Positions 47,270 through 55,608 of a stretch of 64,000 bases of DNA are shown here, in pieces. The position numbers and the translations under genes are program-made. Below the pieces are notes generated by a model, which saw nothing but the letters and a program-made list of their open reading frames with translations, was not told the origin of the DNA and ran no database searches. Each line of letters opens with the position of its first letter. Within the stretch, counting starts at the first letter, position 1. Origin of the DNA: Altibacter sp. HG106 (GTDB lineage Bacteria > Bacteroidota > Bacteroidia > Flavobacteriales > Flavobacteriaceae); contig NZ_JAQQTD010000002.1 in NCBI RefSeq assembly GCF_028561755.1, positions 372,001-436,000 on the forward strand. The letters run 5' to 3'.

Positions 47270-48385
47270 ATGAGACCATCTTTTTTGCCCCTGTTGTGTT
47301 TTATTTTAAGCTTTCCGGCTATGGTGGCTCAAGATGCAAAAGAACAGAAGCCGGTCTCTCTTGAAGTCGATTATTTTTACGGAAGCATACTAGAGCACAA
47401 TCCGGATATCGCTCACCTCATTACCGACCATCCCTACGGACTTATCTTAACCTACAATCGTAAAACCTACGGATTCAATGAATGGGAACGTCGTCATCGC
47501 TATCCCGATTGGGGGGTTACGTTCACGTACCAGGACATGGTAAATCAATACTTGGGAGAGAATTACGGATTGTACGGACACTATAATTTTTACTTCTTCA
47601 AACGACATTTGGTGATTCGGCTGGGGCAGGGAGTTGCCTACACAACCAAACCCTACGACAGAGAAGAAAATTTTATCAACAACGCCTACGGTACTCGCTT
47701 TATGAGCACCACCTTCCTCAAGGCAAATTTCGTAAAAGAAAACATTTGGGAAGGGTTGGGGGTACATGCCGGTTTTAGTATTATTCACTACAGCAATGCA
47801 AACCTTCGGGCACCCAATAATAGTACCAATACCTGGGCTTTCAATGCGGGAGTTAGTTACTTGATCGATCACGAGAACATGCCTGAGTTTATCGAAAAAG
47901 ACGATCCGCCCAGTAGCAGTCATGCCGAGCGCCTGAAGTATAACGTTGCCTTTCGCTTTGGAATGAACGAAAGCGATGTCATTGGGTTGGGTCAAGAGCC
48001 TTTTTACGTGTTTTCGGGATTTGTCGACAAAAGAATCAACTATAAAAGCACCCTCGTAGGAGGCGTCGATGTGTTTGCAGCCATGTTTCTGAAAGAACTT
48101 ATTAAATTTCGCTCCATTGCCTATCCTGAAGACGGTCTGAGCGGAGACGAAGATTTTATGCGGGTAGGAGTTTTTGTTGGGCATGAGCTACGCTTTAATA
48201 AAGTAGCATTTGTAAGTCACCTTGGCTATTACGTATATTGGCCCTATGCGTTTGAAAACCGCGTGTATAACCGATTGGGTCTTAAGCGGTATTTTATAAA
48301 AGACCAATTTTACGCTTCGGTGACGGTAAAAGCCCACTGGGCAAAAGCAGAAGGTGTTGAATTTGGAATTGGCATACGATTATGA
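47270..48385 (+). CDS. PagL-like acyloxyacyl hydrolase, second copy
   Basis: 371 residues with signal peptide MRPSFLPLLCFILSFPAMVA. Aligns along its length with the gene at 45402 (shared DHPYGL/THPTGL, LYGHYNFYFF, HYSNANLRAPN, RVGVFVGHELRFN, AEGVEFGIG). Catalytic-type His173 and Ser175 are kept in HYSN, so both copies may be active. Same module architecture, with a DUF2807 gene overlapping its end by 4 bp. Confidence 0.82.
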   Translation: MRPSFLPLLCFILSFPAMVAQDAKEQKPVSLEVDYFYGSILEHNPDIAHLITDHPYGLILTYNRKTYGFNEWERRHRYPDWGVTFTYQDMVNQYLGENYGLYGHYNFYFFKRHLVIRLGQGVAYTTKPYDREENFINNAYGTRFMSTTFLKANFVKENIWEGLGVHAGFSIIHYSNANLRAPNNSTNTWAFNAGVSYLIDHENMPEFIEKDDPPSSSHAERLKYNVAFRFGMNESDVIGLGQEPFYVFSGFVDKRINYKSTLVGGVDVFAAMFLKELIKFRSIAYPEDGLSGDEDFMRVGVFVGHELRFNKVAFVSHLGYYVYWPYAFENRVYNRLGLKRYFIKDQFYASVTVKAHWAKAEGVEFGIGIRL

Positions 48386-49146
48386 TGAAACTGAAAACAC
48401 ACTGGTATCTATCACTATTGCTGTTCGTTCTCTTGTTGGGGTGCGATTCAGATAAAGGGTTGAATTGTTTTCAGGCGACGGGAGACTTGGTGCTCGAGGA
48501 GATGGTGGTGCCGCCTTTTACGCGTGTAACAGTTTTTGAACGAACCCAATTGATCGTTCAGAAAGGACCCGAACAAAAGGTGTTTGTAGAGACCGGAGAA
48601 AATTTATTGAATGACATCGAATTAACCGTAGCAGACGGCCAACTTTCTATTGTCAATAACAATGGCTGTAATTTGGTTCGGGATTACGGCGTGACCCGTG
48701 TTTTTGTTACCGTTCCTAATCTCACCGAAATTCGAAATAGCTCAGGTCTCATGGTGGAGGGGCGTGGTACGCTAGCCTTTCCGAAGCTCACTTTGCTTTC
48801 AGAAGACGGTGCCGACGAAGACGAATTTCATATTGATGGTGATTTTCAGATGCGCCTGGACGTAGATGAGCTGAACGTGGTGGCAAACGGACTTTCAAAC
48901 TTTTTTCTCTCAGGTTCGGCAACGGTGGCGAATTTCCGACTGTATGCCGGAGATTGCCGGGTGGAGGCACGGGACTTAATAATTGATTACATCAATTTGT
49001 TTCACCGCAGTAGTCAGGATATGATCGTCAATCCACAACGCTCGATTGTGGGAGATATCGTAAGTGTAGGAAATGTTATTTCTGTTAACAGACCGCCCCA
49101 AGTAGATGTGCGACAGCCGTATGAAGGCCGCCTTATTTTTGAGTAA
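48382..49146 (+). CDS. DUF2807 lipoprotein, second copy
   Basis: 254 residues. Signal MMKLKTHWYLSLLLFVLLLG with Cys21 as lipid site. Paralogous to the protein at 46492 (shared NLVRDYG/APVR, VTVPNLTEIRNSS, PYEGRLIF). It overlaps the preceding gene by 4 bp. Its 3' end overlaps the convergent gldA gene by 14 bp. Confidence 0.82.
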   Translation: MMKLKTHWYLSLLLFVLLLGCDSDKGLNCFQATGDLVLEEMVVPPFTRVTVFERTQLIVQKGPEQKVFVETGENLLNDIELTVADGQLSIVNNNGCNLVRDYGVTRVFVTVPNLTEIRNSSGLMVEGRGTLAFPKLTLLSEDGADEDEFHIDGDFQMRLDVDELNVVANGLSNFFLSGSATVANFRLYAGDCRVEARDLIIDYINLFHRSSQDMIVNPQRSIVGDIVSVGNVISVNRPPQVDVRQPYEGRLIFE

Positions 49147-50029
49147 GTTCCGAAAATAACTTTTCCAAGGTGGTGTTGCGTTGGTGAAGCTGTAAGATCT
49201 TCAAGCCATTGTCATGTGCAAAATCAAAAACCTCACTTCGCATATCGGTCTTGGTGTTGAAATAGATGTCATACTGAAACCCTCCTGGATTCTCCACTTT
49301 ATCGACATTAGGTAAGCCTTGAAGCGCTACCGTTTCCACGCGATAATCGAAGGCTACGGTCACAATTTGTTGTTGCCCTCCTTTTAATTCTGAAAGCGAT
49401 TGATCTAAGACAATCGACCCTTTGTTTATAATAATGACACGATCGCAAATGGCCTCGACCTCTTGCATAATATGGGTAGAAAGGAGTACCGTTTTTTCTT
49501 TCCCAATGGTTTTAATCAGCTCTCTGATTTCAATCAATTGGTTGGGGTCGAGTCCGGTGGTAGGCTCATCTAAAATAAGGACCTCAGGATCGTGGATGAG
49601 CGCGGCCGCCAGTCCTACGCGCTGTCGATACCCTTTGGAAAGCTGCCCGATTTTTTTGCGTACCTCAGGAGTGAGTCCGGTTTGCTGTACCACCTTATCC
49701 ACACGTTCTTTGGAAACGCCATAGGTTTTGGCGGTAAAGGCCAGATATTCTCGTACGTACATATCGGTATACAAGGGGTTGTGTTCGGGTAAATACCCGA
49801 TACTTCGCTGCACCTTCCGTTTTTCTTCGGAAACACCGTGCCCATTCACCTGAGCATCACCCGAAGAGGGGCGCAAATAGGTGGTGAGGATTTTCATCAA
49901 GGTAGATTTACCGGCACCATTAGGGCCTAAAAAACCGACGATCTCCCCTTTCTGCACCGCAAAGCTTACCGAATCTAGCGCTAGTTGATCGCCATATCGC
50001 TTGCTAATATTTTGAATTTCTAATGACAT
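49133..50029 (-). CDS. gldA: gliding-motility ABC transporter ATP-binding protein
   Basis: 298 residues. Walker A GPNGAGKSTL (about 35), signature LSKGYRQRVGLAAAL (about 134), Walker B LILDEPTTGLD, and the GldA-type C-terminal region after 220. In Flavobacterium GldA works with GldF and GldG in gliding and T9SS-related functions. Those genes are not in this window. The match to GldA over other ABC ATPases is good but not exclusive. A -7-like TACCTTTA (50048-50041, minus) lies just before its start. Confidence 0.85.
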   Translation of the reverse strand: MSLEIQNISKRYGDQLALDSVSFAVQKGEIVGFLGPNGAGKSTLMKILTTYLRPSSGDAQVNGHGVSEEKRKVQRSIGYLPEHNPLYTDMYVREYLAFTAKTYGVSKERVDKVVQQTGLTPEVRKKIGQLSKGYRQRVGLAAALIHDPEVLILDEPTTGLDPNQLIEIRELIKTIGKEKTVLLSTHIMQEVEAICDRVIIINKGSIVLDQSLSELKGGQQQIVTVAFDYRVETVALQGLPNVDKVENPGGFQYDIYFNTKTDMRSEVFDFAHDNGLKILQLHQRNTTLEKLFSELTQK

Positions 50030-50075
50030 ACTGTAGGTCGTAAAGGTACGTATTTAAAAAAACGACGAAAAAATT

Positions 50076-50104
50076 TTGTTGTTGTCTGTAATTGGTTACT
50101 TTAG
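50076..50104 (+). promoter_or_regulatory. promoter of the pheA leader
   Basis: TTG (50076-50078) and TACTTTAG (50097-50104) are separated by 18 nt, close to the Bacteroidota -33/-7 pattern. The transcript would begin about 10-15 nt before the leader peptide start. Confidence 0.5.
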
Positions 50105-50122
50105 CAATACAAACAGAGATCA

Positions 50123-50194
50123 ATGACGCATTTTTTTACATATTTCAACTTTTGGTTCTTCTATGGTACAGAGGGATCCGGGGCCGGTATGTAA
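50123..50194 (+). CDS. Phe-rich leader peptide of the pheA attenuator
   Basis: A 23-codon ORF reading MTHFFTYFNFWFFYGTEGSG then AGM and stop. Six of its first 13 residues are Phe (Phe codons 4, 5, 8, 10, 12, 13) and there are also two Tyr and one Trp. It lies directly before a terminator and pheA, the setting of leader peptides such as PheL. Ribosome stalling at the Phe codons under phenylalanine shortage would prevent termination. Translation itself has not been shown. Confidence 0.85.
   Translation: MTHFFTYFNFWFFYGTEGSGAGM
50177..50182 (+). promoter_or_regulatory. antiterminator segment
   Basis: TCCGGG lies inside the last codons of the leader peptide and is perfectly complementary to CCCGGA (50224-50229), the 5' arm of the terminator. 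Pairing would block the terminator. A ribosome that finishes the leader peptide would cover it. Confidence 0.65.
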
Positions 50195-50220
50195 GAAATA
50201 ACACGTCAAACATATACAGA

Positions 50221-50247
50221 AAACCCGGAATTTTTTCCGGGTTTTTT
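50221..50247 (+). terminator. attenuator terminator of pheA
   Basis: AAACCCGGAA pairs with TTCCGGGTTT over 10 bp around a TTTT loop, followed by a run of T. It lies 28 nt before the pheA start and 27 nt after the leader peptide stop. Confidence 0.9.
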
Positions 50248-50274
50248 ATTTTATAATCTGAAAAACTGAAACGT

Positions 50275-51141
50275 ATGAAAATTGCTATTCAAGGTATCGA
50301 AGGCTCCTTCCACGATGAAGCGGTGCAGCAGCTCTTCCCAAATGAAGAAGTCTCCTTAATTACTTGCGATTCGTTTGATGCGGTTGCCCAAAGCGTCAAA
50401 AAAGGAAAAGCCGAATACGGGGTCATTGCCGTTGAGAACTCCATCGCGGGTTCTATCTTGCCCAATTACAATCTTATTGATTCCCACGATTTTGAAGTGT
50501 ATGATGAGGTGTTTTTGAACATTCAGATGTATTTGATGGCTTTAGAAACCGAATCGATTATCGATGTTTTCGAGGTGCATTCGCATCCGGTGGCATTGCT
50601 TCAGTGTAAGGATTATCTACGGAAATTTCCGCCGCAATTCAAGATTATTGAAGGAAAGGATACCGCTTCCGAAGCAAAACGCATTAAAGAGAACAATCTC
50701 AAAGGGGTAGCCGCCATTGCTGGAAAACAAGTAGCTGAACGTTACGGTCTGAAAATTCTGGATAGCCATATTCAGGATATTAAAGAAAATCAAACGCGTT
50801 TTGTGCTAATCGGTGCCCGTGGCAGTACGTTAAATAATAAGGAAGCCACCAAAGCCAGTCTCAAGTTTCAACTGGGGCATGAAGTAGGTACCTTGAGTAA
50901 TGCGCTGCAAATTCTAGCGGCTAACGACATCAATCTCACTAAAATTCAGTCGTTACCGGTCTTAGGAAAACCTTGGAAATACGCATTTTTTATGGACGTC
51001 ACTTTTAATGATGTCGAAACCTTCTATCAAGCGGTGGAAGCCTTGCAGCCTCATGTTCATAATTGCAAGGTGTTGGGGGCTTACGCCAGTAACAAAGAAA
51101 ACATTCCCAGTAAATTAACGCCCATGTCCAATGAAAAATAA
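50275..51141 (+). CDS. pheA: prephenate dehydratase
   Basis: Turns prephenate into phenylpyruvate. 288 residues: N-terminal dehydratase domain (IAIQGIEGSFHDEA; catalytic TR motif NQTRFVLIG at about 179) and a C-terminal ACT domain (about 200-280, HEVGTLSNALQILAANDINLTKIQS) for phenylalanine feedback. No chorismate mutase domain is attached, since that activity sits in the next protein. Controlled by the leader and terminator just upstream. Overlaps the next gene by 11 bp. The aminotransferase and tyrA genes usual at this place in relatives are absent. Confidence 0.95.
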   Translation: MKIAIQGIEGSFHDEAVQQLFPNEEVSLITCDSFDAVAQSVKKGKAEYGVIAVENSIAGSILPNYNLIDSHDFEVYDEVFLNIQMYLMALETESIIDVFEVHSHPVALLQCKDYLRKFPPQFKIIEGKDTASEAKRIKENNLKGVAAIAGKQVAERYGLKILDSHIQDIKENQTRFVLIGARGSTLNNKEATKASLKFQLGHEVGTLSNALQILAANDINLTKIQSLPVLGKPWKYAFFMDVTFNDVETFYQAVEALQPHVHNCKVLGAYASNKENIPSKLTPMSNEK

Positions 51142-52213
51142 CAAACAATTACGTCATTGGTTGGATGCCATGGCACTCAATCACCCTTTGGTCATTGCGG
51201 GGCCTTGCAGCGCTGAAACCGAAGACCAGGTATTAAAGATCGCTCATCAATTAAAAGATACCGATGCCACGGTGTTGCGAGCCGGTATCTGGAAGCCCCG
51301 AACACGGCCCGGGAATTTTGAGGGGGTAGGGGCACTCGGCCTCAAATGGTTGCAACGTGCGAAGGAAGAAACAGGCATGTTAACGACCACCGAAGTTGCC
51401 AATGCGAATCATGTGGATCTGGCCATGAAGCACGATATCGATATTCTGTGGATCGGGGCGCGTACCACAGTTTCTCCATTTATTGTTCAGGAGATCGCCG
51501 ATGCCTTACGAGGAACCGATAAACCGGTGCTGGTAAAGAACCCTGTGAATCCCGATTTGGCCTTGTGGTTGGGTGCTGTGGAACGCTTTTATCACGCGGA
51601 TGTCAAAAACCTTGGAGTGATTCATCGTGGGTTTTCTACCTACGAAAAGACGCGCTATCGGAATAATCCCGAGTGGCAGATCCCGATTGATCTTCAGAAT
51701 AAATTTCCAGACCTACCACTAATTCTAGATCCTTCACATATTGCCGGAAGACGCGATATCATTTTTGATCTTTGTCAGACGGCATTAGATTTAAATTACG
51801 ACGGACTCATGGTGGAAACACATTTTGATCCCGATAATGCATGGAGCGATGCCAAGCAGCAAATCAAGCCGGAAACCCTCGATCAAATGACCGTCGATCT
51901 TCGGATACGAAAAGAAGAGGGGGACGCGGTAGAATTCAAAAATAAACTGGCTACCGCTCGAACTAAGATCGATGTGGTTGATCATCAATTGCTAGAAATT
52001 TTAGGAAAACGGATGCGTATTAGTGATGAGATTGGTTCGCTGAAGAAAAAGAATAATGTCGCCATTCTGCAAACCAAACGCTGGAATGAGATTCTCGGAA
52101 AAATGATTCTACAAGGGGAAGAACAGAACCTAAGCGAAGAATTCATCTTAAAGATCTTTAAGGCCATTCACCAGGAATCTATCAACCACCAAAAACAAGT
52201 GATCAATACCTAA
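51131..52213 (+). CDS. bifunctional DAHP synthase and chorismate mutase
   Basis: First enzyme of the shikimate pathway fused to chorismate mutase. 360 residues. DAHP synthase domain of the AroA-beta/KDOPS-like type at about 1-260 (VIAGPCSAE, RAGIWKPRTRPGNFEG). Type II chorismate mutase helical domain at about 275-360 (ARTKIDVVDHQLLEILGKRM). The fusion allows the mutase to serve as sensor for feedback, as known in relatives. Same unit as pheA. Confidence 0.95.
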   Translation: MKNNKQLRHWLDAMALNHPLVIAGPCSAETEDQVLKIAHQLKDTDATVLRAGIWKPRTRPGNFEGVGALGLKWLQRAKEETGMLTTTEVANANHVDLAMKHDIDILWIGARTTVSPFIVQEIADALRGTDKPVLVKNPVNPDLALWLGAVERFYHADVKNLGVIHRGFSTYEKTRYRNNPEWQIPIDLQNKFPDLPLILDPSHIAGRRDIIFDLCQTALDLNYDGLMVETHFDPDNAWSDAKQQIKPETLDQMTVDLRIRKEEGDAVEFKNKLATARTKIDVVDHQLLEILGKRMRISDEIGSLKKKNNVAILQTKRWNEILGKMILQGEEQNLSEEFILKIFKAIHQESINHQKQVINT

Positions 52214-52234
52214 AAGTTTTGCACCTTTGTGAGC

Positions 52235-53185
52235 ATGAAAGGCATTGTTTATAAATCCACCGGAAGTTGGTATACGGTAAAGACCGATGAGGGCGTATTT
52301 TATCAATGTCGGATTAAGGGAAAATTCAGGATAGATGGTATTAAAAGTACTAACCCTGTAGCCGTGGGCGATCGTGTTCAGTTCGAACTGGAAACTACGG
52401 GCGATGAAACCATTGGGGTGATCAAGGAAATCGGTGAGCGTGATAATTACATCGTTCGTAAGTCGGTGAACCTCTCGAAGCAAACGCACATTATCGCGGC
52501 AAACATAGACATTGCATTTCTAGTTGTGACGGTGGTGAACCCCGTTACCTTTACCACTTTTATCGATCGTTTTTTGGTCACTGCGGAAGCCTATGATGTA
52601 GAGGCCGTATTACTATTCAATAAAATTGACACCTATTCTGAAGAAGAATTGTTAGAGGTCAAATACCTTGCGGCGCTGTACCGAAGTATTGGATATACCT
52701 GCGTGGGTATTTCTGCTAAAACCGGAAAGAATGTAGATCAGGTAGTGGCACTCATGAAAGGGAAGACCAGCATGTTCTCCGGGCACAGCGGCGTGGGGAA
52801 GTCAACCTTGATCAACGCCATCGCGCCCGATCTGGACTTAAAAACTGCGGAAACTTCCGAACAACACCAGCAGGGGCAACACACGACCACCTTTGCTGAG
52901 ATGTTCGACCTTTCGTTCGGCGCACAGATCATCGACACTCCCGGTATTCGAGGTTTTGGTATGGTAGCTATGGAACCTGAAGAAATTGGTGATTATTTTC
53001 CGGAATTTTTCGCGCTGAAAGAGGACTGCAAATTTAATAACTGCCTGCATCTCAACGAACCTAAGTGTGCCGTTAAAGATGCGTTGGAAGAGGAAGCCGT
53101 TTCATGGTCTCGTTACAAAAGTTACTTACAACTGTTAGAAGGAGAAGACGAACCCTACCGAAAAGATCCGTACGCCACCTCATGA
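52235..53185 (+). CDS. rsgA: ribosome small subunit-dependent GTPase A
   Basis: Circularly permuted GTPase that checks late 30S assembly. 316 residues from the ATG at 52235 (a GTG at 52229 is the alternative). OB-fold N-terminus (about 1-80), G4 motif LLFNKID, G1 [15 protein letters not shown]3 DTPGIRGFG, and a zinc finger at the end ([14 protein letters not shown]). All are intact. Its stop overlaps the dtd start (ATGA). Confidence 0.97.
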   Translation: MKGIVYKSTGSWYTVKTDEGVFYQCRIKGKFRIDGIKSTNPVAVGDRVQFELETTGDETIGVIKEIGERDNYIVRKSVNLSKQTHIIAANIDIAFLVVTVVNPVTFTTFIDRFLVTAEAYDVEAVLLFNKIDTYSEEELLEVKYLAALYRSIGYTCVGISAKTGKNVDQVVALMKGKTSMFSGHSGVGKSTLINAIAPDLDLKTAETSEQHQQGQHTTTFAEMFDLSFGAQIIDTPGIRGFGMVAMEPEEIGDYFPEFFALKEDCKFNNCLHLNEPKCAVKDALEEEAVSWSRYKSYLQLLEGEDEPYRKDPYATS

Positions 53186-53634
53186 GAGTCTTGCTACAAC
53201 GTGTCAAAAAAGCGTCTGTTACCGTTTCAAATGAAGTGGTAGGACAGATCGATCAGGGGTTGTTGGTATTGCTGGGAGTAGGGCAGGATGATGCTCAAGA
53301 AGACCTGGATTGGTTGGTTCGGAAAATTGTGAATCTGCGCATTTTTTCTGATGAAAATGGCGCGATGAATCGCTCCCTTCTCGATATTGACGGCAGTATC
53401 TTGGTGGTGAGTCAATTTACCTTGCACGCCGCTACCAAAAAAGGGAATCGGCCTTCCTTTATGAAGGCAGCATCTCCACAACTAGCAAAGGAGATGTATC
53501 AAACCTTTGTGCATCAATTGGGTAGCGAAATTTCGGGTGACGTAGCTACAGGTGTCTTTGGTGCTATGATGGAAGTATCCCTCGTAAATGATGGGCCTGT
53601 CACCATTTGGATCGATTCAAAAAGTCGCGAATAA
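53182..53634 (+). CDS. dtd: D-aminoacyl-tRNA deacylase
   Basis: Removes D-amino acids from tRNA and also acts on Gly-tRNA-Ala. 150 residues from the ATG at 53182. The active-site motifs SQFTLHA (about 76) and the cis GlyPro of [10 protein letters not shown] (about 136) are present. Translationally coupled to rsgA. Confidence 0.97.
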   Translation: MRVLLQRVKKASVTVSNEVVGQIDQGLLVLLGVGQDDAQEDLDWLVRKIVNLRIFSDENGAMNRSLLDIDGSILVVSQFTLHAATKKGNRPSFMKAASPQLAKEMYQTFVHQLGSEISGDVATGVFGAMMEVSLVNDGPVTIWIDSKSRE

Positions 53635-53636
53635 AT

Positions 53637-53665
53637 TTGTAAGAAATATCTTTTTTTTTAGTTTA
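53637..53665 (+). promoter_or_regulatory. candidate promoter of the DUF3857 pair
   Basis: TTG (53637-53639) and TAGTTTAG (53658-53665) with 18 nt between them, 38 nt before the ATG at 53704. The -7 box differs from consensus at one position. Confidence 0.4.
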
Positions 53666-53703
53666 GCGGCTGTGGCATTCTTTTTTATTTACGCATTTCT
53701 TAT

Positions 53704-55608
53704 ATGAGAATTTTTCTATTATTTCTTCTCATAGCGTGTCAATCTATTGGGTATTCTCAAGAAGATTTGTATGCTGTGGGAACGATCCCTGCTGAGTTGA
53801 GAACAGAGGCAAATGCCGTGATTCGCAATGAAGTGGTAACTATCGACGTCAAGCATACGAGCAAGATGCATATTCGTCACGAGCAAATTATTACCGTTTT
53901 CAATGAGAACGGAGATCGCCATGTGTCCGCCTACGAGTTTTACGATGATACGCGCAACATACGTTCGCAGGAAGCTACCATGTACGATGCTAATGGGAAA
54001 GAGATCGAACGATTCAGAAGAAGTGATTTTGTCGACAGAAGCGCGATCTCTTCTAACGATCTGTATACCGATAACAGGATCAAATACCTGAATCTTACCC
54101 CGCAACAATATCCCTACACGTTACATTATATTTCCGAAGTTGAAACCTCGGAAACGGCGTTTGTCATGCCATGGAAACCTATTACAGAACACTATGTTAG
54201 CGTGCAAAATAGCGCTTACAAATTGAACAACGAAAAGAATATTCCCATTCGGGTTCAGCGAAACAACCTCGCCGATTATAAGGTGTCTGAATCGAGTACC
54301 GAAACGTCCTTGTCTTTTAGCGTATCGTCTATTCCGGCTATTGCTCGAGAAGCGAGAGCCCCCGAAGTGGAAACCTTTACCCCCTCTGTGAAGGTAGCCT
54401 TGAATGAGTTTTCGTTGGTAGATGTTGCTGGGAGTGCCACCGATTGGAAGACGTTTGGAAAGTGGCAATACGATCATTTGGTAGCAGGTCTTGATGCGCT
54501 TCCGCCGGAGACTATTTCCGAAGTAACAGCGTATATCAAAGACGCCCAGACCACCGAAGAAAAGGTAAAACGGGTGTACGAGTACATGCAAAATAAAACC
54601 CGCTACATTAGCGTGCAGTTGGGAATTGGAGGATGGCGGCCGTATCCTGCAGCAGAAGTAGACCGACTTGGTTATGGAGATTGTAAAGGACTCACTAATT
54701 ATACCAAAGCGCTGCTAAAAAGCCAGGGGATTACGTCCTATTACACGGTGGTTCATGCCGGAGAAGAGCAGCAGAATATTGATTCAGAATTCGCCTCCAT
54801 GCAGGGCAATCACGTTATTTTAAACGTGCCTTTGGAAGAAAAAGATATTTGGTTGGAATGCACCAATCAGGAGATTCCGTTCAATTATTTAGGTGGTGGT
54901 ACAGACGACAGAAATGTGTTAGTACTCACGCCAGAAGGAGGAACTATCAAGCGAACAACACGCTATGACGAAGGCATACAACGTGAGGGGAAATCAAAGC
55001 TCACCATTGATTCGGAAGGAAATTTGGAGGCTACCCTAGCGGTGGAATATCAAGGTATCGCATACTATAATGCTTCGAGACTAGAGCGAATGGACGAAAC
55101 CGACCTACGCGAACATTACAGCAGTTCTTTTTCGGATATTAAGAAACCGGAATTCAAGAATTTCGAGTATTCGAATGATAAGGACGCCATCGTTTTTCAT
55201 GAGAAAGTAGCCGTTACGGCCGATGCGTATGCGCGTCGCATTAATGACAAACTAATCATTCAGCCGAACGCCTTTCGCGCCGCTTCGTATGTTCCGAAGA
55301 AATACAAACGTCGCAAACTAGACTTTGAGGTACGACGTCATTATGCAGAAACCGACGAAGTTTACTTGAGTATTCCAGACGGATTTGAAATTGACTTTCT
55401 TCCGGAAGATGCTTCTATAGAGACTCCTTTTGGCTCGTATACCGCTTCCGTAGCGGTTACCGAAGAGGGCACTTTATTATACCAACGGTCACTTCGCCTG
55501 GAAAAAGGCGATTATTCAGCATCCGACTATACGGCCTATCGAGATTTTCGAAAGGCCATTAAAAAATACGATCATCAAAAATTAGTTTTAAAAAAGAAAT
55601 CCTTATGA
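53704..55608 (+). CDS. DUF3857 and transglutaminase-like protein, first of a pair
   Basis: 634 residues. Signal peptide MRIFLLFLLIACQSIGYSQ. N-terminal DUF3857 beta domain (about 30-230), then a transglutaminase-like domain (about 270-400) with a likely Cys in GYGDCKGLTNYTKALL (about 327) and a late His and Asp region, and a C-terminal beta domain. Probably periplasmic. Whether it is a protease, a cross-linker or a scaffold is unknown. Overlaps the paralogue downstream by 4 bp. Confidence 0.85.
   Translation: MRIFLLFLLIACQSIGYSQEDLYAVGTIPAELRTEANAVIRNEVVTIDVKHTSKMHIRHEQIITVFNENGDRHVSAYEFYDDTRNIRSQEATMYDANGKEIERFRRSDFVDRSAISSNDLYTDNRIKYLNLTPQQYPYTLHYISEVETSETAFVMPWKPITEHYVSVQNSAYKLNNEKNIPIRVQRNNLADYKVSESSTETSLSFSVSSIPAIAREARAPEVETFTPSVKVALNEFSLVDVAGSATDWKTFGKWQYDHLVAGLDALPPETISEVTAYIKDAQTTEEKVKRVYEYMQNKTRYISVQLGIGGWRPYPAAEVDRLGYGDCKGLTNYTKALLKSQGITSYYTVVHAGEEQQNIDSEFASMQGNHVILNVPLEEKDIWLECTNQEIPFNYLGGGTDDRNVLVLTPEGGTIKRTTRYDEGIQREGKSKLTIDSEGNLEATLAVEYQGIAYYNASRLERMDETDLREHYSSSFSDIKKPEFKNFEYSNDKDAIVFHEKVAVTADAYARRINDKLIIQPNAFRAASYVPKKYKRRKLDFEVRRHYAETDEVYLSIPDGFEIDFLPEDASIETPFGSYTASVAVTEEGTLLYQRSLRLEKGDYSASDYTAYRDFRKAIKKYDHQKLVLKKKSL

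Noticed and set aside
47447-48184. 245-codon open frame on the minus strand opposite the second PagL-like gene
   Set aside because: Shadow of a well-supported gene with signal peptide and HYSN motif. The reverse frame shows no recognisable protein.
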